DNA of 6,052 nucleotides, taken from NCBI GenBank assembly GCA_937911795.1, contig CALDPJ010000084.1:1-6052 (forward strand). Reading direction: 5' to 3'. Positions within the stretch are counted from its first letter, which is position 1. Every line of letters starts with the position of its first letter. Both the position numbers and the translations under genes were made by a program. Below, piece after piece: positions 1 through 4,508 of this stretch. The DNA is from an uncultured Flavobacteriales bacterium (lineage in GTDB: Bacteria > Bacteroidota > Bacteroidia > Flavobacteriales_D > SKUL01). The notes beneath the pieces were generated by a model. That model made no database searches, had not been told where the DNA came from, and saw only the letters and a program-made list of their open reading frames with translations.

Positions 1-674
1 AATACATCGCTTTCGGGCCGGATGATAAACTGTATGTACCGGTGGGCGCGCCGTGCAACATTTGCAAAGGCGAGGACAGCATATTCGCATCCATTACCCG
101 GATTGATCCCAACGGAGGGAATTTTGAAATTTTTGCCGAAGGGATCCGGAATACCGTGGGATTTGACTGGCATCCGGAAACGCAGGAATTGTGGTTCACA
201 GAGAACGGAAGAGATATGATGGGCGACAATTTGCCCGGTGATGAACTCAATCGGGCACCCGAAGCCGGGATGCATTTCGGTTATCCCTATTGTCATCAAG
301 GAGATGTAATTGATCCCGATCACGAGGATCACAGTTGTGCAGACTATACGGGGCCGGAACAGATTCTCGGACCCCACGTGGCCGCACTGGGAATGCGTTT
401 TTACACCGGCGACCAGTTTCCCGATTCGTTGCAGGGAGATATTTTCATTGCCGAACACGGTTCGTGGAATCGCACAAAACCGATCGGTTACCGGATTATG
501 CGCGTTAAAATGGATGACTCAAGAGCTCTCTCCTATTCTACATTTGTTGAAGGTTGGCTTCAGGGTGCCAGCGCATGGGGACGTCCGGTCGATTTGCTCG
601 TTCTGGATGACGGTTCGATGCTCATTTCCGACGATCACGCAAGCATTGTGTACCGGCTCACCTATGGCGAATAA
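1..674 (+). CDS. PQQ-dependent sugar dehydrogenase (sorbosone/glucose dehydrogenase-like), 3' part only
   Basis: The open frame runs in from the left edge (first full codon at base 3) to TAA at 672-674, giving 223 visible residues; the start is outside the window. The sequence matches the C-terminal part of the soluble, beta-propeller, PQQ-dependent aldose/sorbosone dehydrogenases. Visible family signatures are GAPCNICKGED with its paired cysteines, the ENGRDMMGDNLPGDELN stretch, AGMHFGYPYC, LGMRFYTGDQFP, FIAEHGSWNR and a closing GRPVDLLVLDDGSMLISDD blade. Family members oxidise sugars in the periplasm using PQQ and pass electrons to the respiratory chain. The exact substrate cannot be read from this fragment. 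It ends without a C-terminal cytochrome c domain, which some relatives carry. Its last 13 bp overlap the convergent aat gene. The codon just before the first possible GTG start (base 42) is in frame and fits the family, so GTG 42 is not the true start. Confidence 0.9.
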   Translation, partial: YIAFGPDDKLYVPVGAPCNICKGEDSIFASITRIDPNGGNFEIFAEGIRNTVGFDWHPETQELWFTENGRDMMGDNLPGDELNRAPEAGMHFGYPYCHQGDVIDPDHEDHSCADYTGPEQILGPHVAALGMRFYTGDQFPDSLQGDIFIAEHGSWNRTKPIGYRIMRVKMDDSRALSYSTFVEGWLQGASAWGRPVDLLVLDDGSMLISDDHASIVYRLTYGE

Positions 675-1354
675 CTGCTCCATTTTCCTTCAACACCTTT
701 CTTCTGCAAATCTTTTTCAATTTGCGCGATGAACGTTACACGGTCTGATTCTTCGGCGCCAAGGCTTTTCAGGTGATCGGAACTTACCTGGCAATCAATC
801 AGGGAATAATTCTGTTTTTGCAGCCATTGCACGAGTTTAATGAAACCGGTTTTCGAGGCATTGCTTTCTCTGGAAAACATCGACTCCCCAAAAAAACATG
901 AACCGATGGCCAAACCGTATAATCCGCCTGCCAGTTCACCGCTTTGGTTGTACACTTCCACTGAGTGTGCGATTCCCATTTCGTGTAATTCGCAATAAGC
1001 ATCCACCATTTCACGGGTGATCCAGGTGCCGAATTCACCCGCTCTTCGGGTATCTGCACAAGCCTGCATAACATCTCTGAAACGATGGTCGAATTTCACC
1101 ACGAACTGATCGCGGTTGAGCACATTGCGCATGCTGCGGCTAATTTTCAGTTTCTGTGGGAAAAGCACCATCCGCGGATCGGGCGACCACCACATGATCG
1201 GCTCCCCTTCATTGAACCACGGAAAAATTCCCTGACGGTACGCCAACAACAGCCATTCGGTTGTGAGTGCACCGCCAACAGCGAGCAACCCGGTTTTGTC
1301 GGCAAGATAAACCGGAGGAAACTGAGGACTCTGTGGAAGTTGAAATACCGGCAT
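662..1354 (-). CDS. aat: Leucyl/phenylalanyl-tRNA--protein transferase
   Basis: This 230-residue protein is close to the length of E. coli Aat (234). The enzyme moves Leu or Phe from charged tRNA to the N-terminus of proteins starting with Arg or Lys. In the bacterial N-degron pathway the product is then recognised by ClpS and degraded by ClpAP. Family motifs appear in order: GLLAVGG (residues 22-28), YRQGIFPWF (39-47), WWSPDPRMVLF (55-65), GTWI (109-112), AHSVEV (129-134), GGLYGLAIG (143-151), FFGESMFSRESNASK (154-168), LIDCQ (185-189) and HLKSLGA (194-200). The Asp and Gln of LIDCQ correspond to the E. coli active-site Asp186/Gln188 pair. The usual GGDLS motif reads GGALT here, with Ala29 in place of Asp. 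The start fits the family N-terminus (MPVFQLP). The gene converges on the dehydrogenase and diverges from the Nudix gene, so it is probably transcribed alone. Confidence 0.97.
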   Translation of the reverse strand: MPVFQLPQSPQFPPVYLADKTGLLAVGGALTTEWLLLAYRQGIFPWFNEGEPIMWWSPDPRMVLFPQKLKISRSMRNVLNRDQFVVKFDHRFRDVMQACADTRRAGEFGTWITREMVDAYCELHEMGIAHSVEVYNQSGELAGGLYGLAIGSCFFGESMFSRESNASKTGFIKLVQWLQKQNYSLIDCQVSSDHLKSLGAEESDRVTFIAQIEKDLQKKGVEGKWSSYSP

Positions 1355-1364
1355 GATGTGCCTG

Positions 1365-1372
1365 CAAAAATA
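1365..1372 (-). promoter_or_regulatory. Predicted Bacteroidetes -7 promoter element for aat
   Basis: Read on the minus strand this is TATTTTTG, a full match to the Bacteroidetes primary-sigma -7 consensus TAnnTTTG. It ends 10 bp before the aat ATG. With the usual geometry, transcription would begin near base 1361 and leave a leader of about 7 nt. I found no convincing -33 TTG element at the right distance, so the call rests on the -7 match and its position. Confidence 0.5.
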
Positions 1373-1375
1373 CGG

Positions 1376-1383
1376 TAACTTTG
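1376..1383 (+). promoter_or_regulatory. Predicted Bacteroidetes -7 promoter element for the Nudix gene
   Basis: TAACTTTG is a full match to the Bacteroidetes -7 consensus TAnnTTTG. It ends only 4 bp before the ATG at 1388, so the predicted start of transcription is at or next to the start codon, giving an essentially leaderless mRNA. An in-frame stop (TGA, 1382-1384) rules out a longer reading frame upstream. No clear -33 element is visible. Confidence 0.5.
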
Positions 1384-1387
1384 AAGG

Positions 1388-2023
1388 ATGATTGAGGAAT
1401 TTGCAACAAGGCTCCGGCAGGCTTTGGCGGGTGAATTACCGGGTGAAAAAGCGCATAGCCGCATGATGTCGTACCAACGACCGGACGTAAGCGAAGCGAT
1501 GAAAACCGTGAAGAATGTGCGATACGGAAGCGTGTTGGTTTTGTTGTACATACACAAAAACGAGATTTATACCAGCCTGATGCTGCGACCGGCGTATAAC
1601 GGTGTTCACAGTGCTCAGATCAGTTTTCCGGGAGGGTCACAGGAAACGGGAGAAACCCCTAAGGAAGCAGCATTGCGCGAGTCTCACGAAGAGCTGAACA
1701 TCGATCCGAAAGGGGTAAAGATTATCGGGCGCCTGAGCCAGGTGTTCATTCCTCCGAGCCGGTTCCTGGTGACTCCTTTTGTGGGATATGCAAAACAACG
1801 TCCCGATTTCATACCCGATCCCATTGAAGTAGATCAATTGATTGAAGTTCCGTTGTTGCGATTATTTGATGATGCGATTGAATCTCAGCAAAAAATCGAA
1901 TTACCAAACCGTGGGGTCAACATCCTCGTGCCTTGCTTTGCGTTGGATGATTTTGTGGTATGGGGAGCAACAGCGATGATGATCAGCGAGCTGAAGCACA
2001 TATATCAGGAACTGGAAAAATAA
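1388..2023 (+). CDS. Nudix hydrolase, CoA pyrophosphatase (NudL/YeaB-like)
   Basis: This is a 211-residue Nudix protein. Residues 64-83 carry the motif upstream of the Nudix box that is typical of CoA pyrophosphatases (LMLRPAYNGVHSAQISFPGG, compare LLTxRSxxLRxHxGQVAFPGG). The Nudix box follows at 83-105: Gly83, Glu89, then RESHEELNI at 97-105, with the metal-binding glutamates Glu98, Glu101 and Glu102 present. A VWGATAMMI segment (191-199) matches the family's C-terminal WG-T motif. Family members split CoA or related dinucleotides into 3',5'-ADP and 4'-phosphopantetheine in a Mg2+/Mn2+-dependent reaction in the cytoplasm. Two box positions depart from consensus (Ser99 for a hydrophobic residue, Asn104 for Gly). 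The ATG at 1388 is the first possible start because a TGA lies two codons upstream. The gene is divergent from aat and convergent with the caspase gene, so it is probably a single-gene unit. The substrate is inferred from family. Confidence 0.9.
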   Translation: MIEEFATRLRQALAGELPGEKAHSRMMSYQRPDVSEAMKTVKNVRYGSVLVLLYIHKNEIYTSLMLRPAYNGVHSAQISFPGGSQETGETPKEAALRESHEELNIDPKGVKIIGRLSQVFIPPSRFLVTPFVGYAKQRPDFIPDPIEVDQLIEVPLLRLFDDAIESQQKIELPNRGVNILVPCFALDDFVVWGATAMMISELKHIYQELEK

Positions 2024-2035
2024 GGTAAAAGTCTG

Positions 2036-4447
2036 CTACTGATTGCGCATAAAGAAGAACGTTCCGTTCTCATGTCCCATTCCGGAAATCACGCCAAGTC
2101 GCGGTATTTTGCCTCCCAACGAAGATTCATCGCGCATTTCGAACACTACTTTTTCAATGGGCATACAGGCATTGGGCTGCTGTAATAGCAGCTGGGCAAA
2201 AGTTTGTGACAGAGGTGACTGTCCGGCCGCTTGCTGATATCCTGAAGCAGACAACACCTGCGATGAACGCAACCGCGTCATTTCCCAATCATTGCAGCTT
2301 TTGATTTCGGCCTCGCTTCGGGTAATATCCGCAAATGAAGGCCCTGCATCACAAGCATCTGTCACCACCAGCGTATGGGTGATAAATCTGGAATAAGACT
2401 GCATTCCGGCTTTCAGATTGTTGATGTTGAAGTAACTGAATTCATCATCGCGGCGGGCATCCACCGGAATCCAGTAGGCGATATCGCTGAGGTAGGTTCC
2501 GTGTCCCGCATACCAAACCAGCAGGCTGTTTACGGCATTATCGCGCACCAAATCGCGCAGCTCAATAGAAAAGAACTTTTCCATCTCGGTTTTGGACATA
2601 TTCTTTTTGTGAAGAATACGATCCACGTGATATCCGGCCAGTGCCTGCTTCATAGTTGAAACATCCTTTGGAGGGCCGTCGATGCGTGCAAAAGAACTGT
2701 AGTCGGAATTTTCGATAAATACCACCCATGTTCTTCCCATGGGATTGTCTCCATTTTCCGCCAGATTTTCTCCGGAACGAACAATTGGAAAAGTGGTGCT
2801 CTGTTGATTGCCGTGAATATCTTCGGCTTCAATCGTAATCGTGTCTTTGTTCATAACGTTTACAAAAACAGTAAAGGAAGGATTGATCCGATCAATGGCG
2901 AAACTTGCGTTCACCCCTTCGGCACGGATGGATTTAATCTGGCTTTCGTCTGCTATACTCCCTTCGATGGCAATTTCGTGCAGCGACTCAGGGATCATGA
3001 TTTCACCATTGCTGTTTACCACTGGTTTATTGACCGAAATCACCGGAGCATTGACTTCGGCAAATAAGATGTCATACGCTACTGCAGCCGTATTGTCGTA
3101 CCAATCAGAAGTAGCAATTTCAATTCTGTTGACACCCTGAAGCGAGATTTTGGCAGAGAACTCGGGATTTCCATCGTTCCTGTTAAATCGCGCGTTGATA
3201 TCGTTGATCGTTATATACCGTATCCGACTTTCGTCTTTTATTACTCCATTGATCTCCAGCGAATCGGTAGTTTGTTTTACACGAATCAGTTTATCCTCCC
3301 CAATCACCGGATGATGCAGAGCTATTTCCGGTAGGCGGCTTTCTCTGTTCAGTTCAAGGATGCGGTTTCGGGCTTCGATATACAGTGCATTGGCCGGTGA
3401 TGTGGAATTCGTAGAAAGCCGGAGCGCCTCCTCAAACTCTGCCAGCGCTTCATGGTGGTCAAACGTAGCTTCGAGTGCCAGGCCACGGAGGTAATGGGCA
3501 CGGTGACTCCCGGGATTCAGACGAATCACTTCATTAAAATCGTTGATGGCATTCTGATGCTGGCCAAATTTCCGGTAATACTCGCCGCGTTCAAACCGCA
3601 GTTTCTGATCTTCGGGGTTTTTAGCGATGGCTTTTGAAATGTCGTCGATGGCCTTTGAATATTCATTGTTCAGAAAATGTACCTGGCTACGCAGCACATA
3701 CAATTCCATATTATCCGGAAAAATTTCCAGGGCAATGTTGCAATTTTCGAATGCGCTGTTCAGGATTTCGGTTTGAAGATACGGTGAAGTTTGTCGCTGG
3801 TATCGCTTCAACTGAACGGAAACCAGCGCGGGATATGCTTCTCTGAATAAATGATTTCCATCCAGAATCTCACGGAAATTGGCTTCTGCTTCTTCATAGG
3901 TTCCGAGGCTGTCATTGGCCACTCCCAACCAATAGGTGTTGGTGATGGTGCGTTTCAAATTTGCTGCGGTAGTTGCACTTTGATGTGCCTTAACAAAGTT
4001 GTCGGTCTGGAGATAGAGCCGTGTTTTCAGCTGCCAGATTTCCATGGTCTTTGGGCTCAGTTCCTCGGCCTTGTTCAATGCCGATTCACATTCGCTATAT
4101 CGGGCGTTTCCAAAAAAATGTTGACCGGCTGACAGAAAGTATTCAGCTTTTTTACCATTGATTTCGGCGGCTCTCAACCAGTCTTTCGCGGCACTTTCTG
4201 TGTTAGCCAACTGCTCGTATGCCATGGCACGCTCTACGTATGCACGTTCGTAAGAAGGATCGGCTTCAATAGCCTTTGTAAAGCGATTTACTGCCTCGCC
4301 ATAATTCTCTTCCTTCGCATAATTCACTGCAATTTTATAATAATCCTTTGCGCTTTGTCCCGACACATTCAGACTCAGCAACATAATCAGGAAAACAGGC
4401 AGTATTGAAGCAGGCAGCAACCTCATTCGTCTTTTATATTCGTGCAT
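2036..4447 (-). CDS. Exported TPR-repeat protein with C-terminal caspase-like (peptidase C14) domain
   Basis: This 803-residue protein has four parts. Residues 1-30 form a signal peptide: basic KRRMR, then a long hydrophobic run ending VSG before Gln31. Residues about 34-349 are tetratricopeptide repeats, roughly nine 34-residue units and clearest at 34-101 and 248-349; such repeats usually bind other proteins. Residues about 394-555 hold two related beta-rich modules. Residues about 570-800 form a caspase-type domain with His649 in WYAGHG, Cys699 in VVTDACDAG and a WIPVDA strand motif between them, so the catalytic pair is intact. The TAG stop is 12 bp from the convergent Nudix gene. The ATG at 4447 is the best start: an in-frame stop lies at 4460-4462, though Met8 would also leave a signal peptide. 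The gene lies 61 bp downstream of the phosphatase gene on the same strand. Cysteine protease activity is expected from the residues; substrates and role are unknown. Confidence 0.88.
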   Translation of the reverse strand: MHEYKRRMRLLPASILPVFLIMLLSLNVSGQSAKDYYKIAVNYAKEENYGEAVNRFTKAIEADPSYERAYVERAMAYEQLANTESAAKDWLRAAEINGKKAEYFLSAGQHFFGNARYSECESALNKAEELSPKTMEIWQLKTRLYLQTDNFVKAHQSATTAANLKRTITNTYWLGVANDSLGTYEEAEANFREILDGNHLFREAYPALVSVQLKRYQRQTSPYLQTEILNSAFENCNIALEIFPDNMELYVLRSQVHFLNNEYSKAIDDISKAIAKNPEDQKLRFERGEYYRKFGQHQNAINDFNEVIRLNPGSHRAHYLRGLALEATFDHHEALAEFEEALRLSTNSTSPANALYIEARNRILELNRESRLPEIALHHPVIGEDKLIRVKQTTDSLEINGVIKDESRIRYITINDINARFNRNDGNPEFSAKISLQGVNRIEIATSDWYDNTAAVAYDILFAEVNAPVISVNKPVVNSNGEIMIPESLHEIAIEGSIADESQIKSIRAEGVNASFAIDRINPSFTVFVNVMNKDTITIEAEDIHGNQQSTTFPIVRSGENLAENGDNPMGRTWVVFIENSDYSSFARIDGPPKDVSTMKQALAGYHVDRILHKKNMSKTEMEKFFSIELRDLVRDNAVNSLLVWYAGHGTYLSDIAYWIPVDARRDDEFSYFNINNLKAGMQSYSRFITHTLVVTDACDAGPSFADITRSEAEIKSCNDWEMTRLRSSQVLSASGYQQAAGQSPLSQTFAQLLLQQPNACMPIEKVVFEMRDESSLGGKIPRLGVISGMGHENGTFFFMRNQ
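2783..3268 (-). repeat. Tandem duplicated beta-rich modules in the TPR-caspase protein
   Basis: Residues 394-460 and 488-555 are copies of one module. From Gly401 to Asn452 the first aligns without gaps to Gly496-Asn547, a constant offset of 95 residues. Shared marks are G-I-DES-I (401-409 and 496-504), NA-F (418-421 and 513-516), NP-F (427-430 and 522-525) and I-I---D---N (442-452 and 537-547). I count 17 identical residues in 52. The pattern resembles bacterial Ig-like folds; the fold is inferred. Confidence 0.75.
4358..4447 (-). other. Signal peptide of the TPR-caspase protein (residues 1-30)
   Basis: The N-terminus has a basic region (KRRMR, residues 5-9), a hydrophobic core (about residues 10-27) and a small-residue cleavage site SG before Gln31. 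A glutamine right after the cut fits the Bacteroidetes Q-rule, in which signal peptidase I substrates often begin with Gln that is later cyclised to pyroglutamate. There is no lipobox cysteine, so export is to the periplasm or beyond rather than as a lipoprotein. Confidence 0.8.
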
Positions 4448-4454
4448 TCGTGGG

Positions 4455-4471
4455 TAAAATTATAAATTTTA
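4455..4471. promoter_or_regulatory. AT-rich inverted repeat and possible promoter upstream of the TPR-caspase gene
   Basis: A 7-bp perfect inverted repeat (TAAAATT / AATTTTA) with a 3-bp centre lies 7 bp before the caspase-gene ATG, inside the 61-bp gap. On the minus strand its downstream half contains TAATTTTA (4455-4462), one base off the Bacteroidetes -7 consensus TAnnTTTG. It could be a weak promoter giving this gene its own transcript. It is not a credible terminator, because the stem is all A/T and has no GC clamp. Confidence 0.3.
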
Positions 4472-4508
4472 TCGGAAAGCATACCGCCGCTTGCTGAAAA
4501 AGAGCAAT

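Noticed and set aside
310..732. A 140-residue plus-strand open frame within the dehydrogenase
   Set aside because: It is an alternate-frame shadow of the dehydrogenase and aat genes, with no protein-like motif.
1147..1557. A 136-residue minus-strand open frame spanning the aat 5' end and the Nudix 5' end
   Set aside because: It overlaps two well-supported genes in other frames, has no recognisable domain, and would span the divergent promoter region.
4491..4507. Hairpin TTGCT / AGCAA after the phosphatase stop as a terminator
   Set aside because: The stem is only 5 bp with a 7-nt loop, and no T-run follows it on the minus strand.
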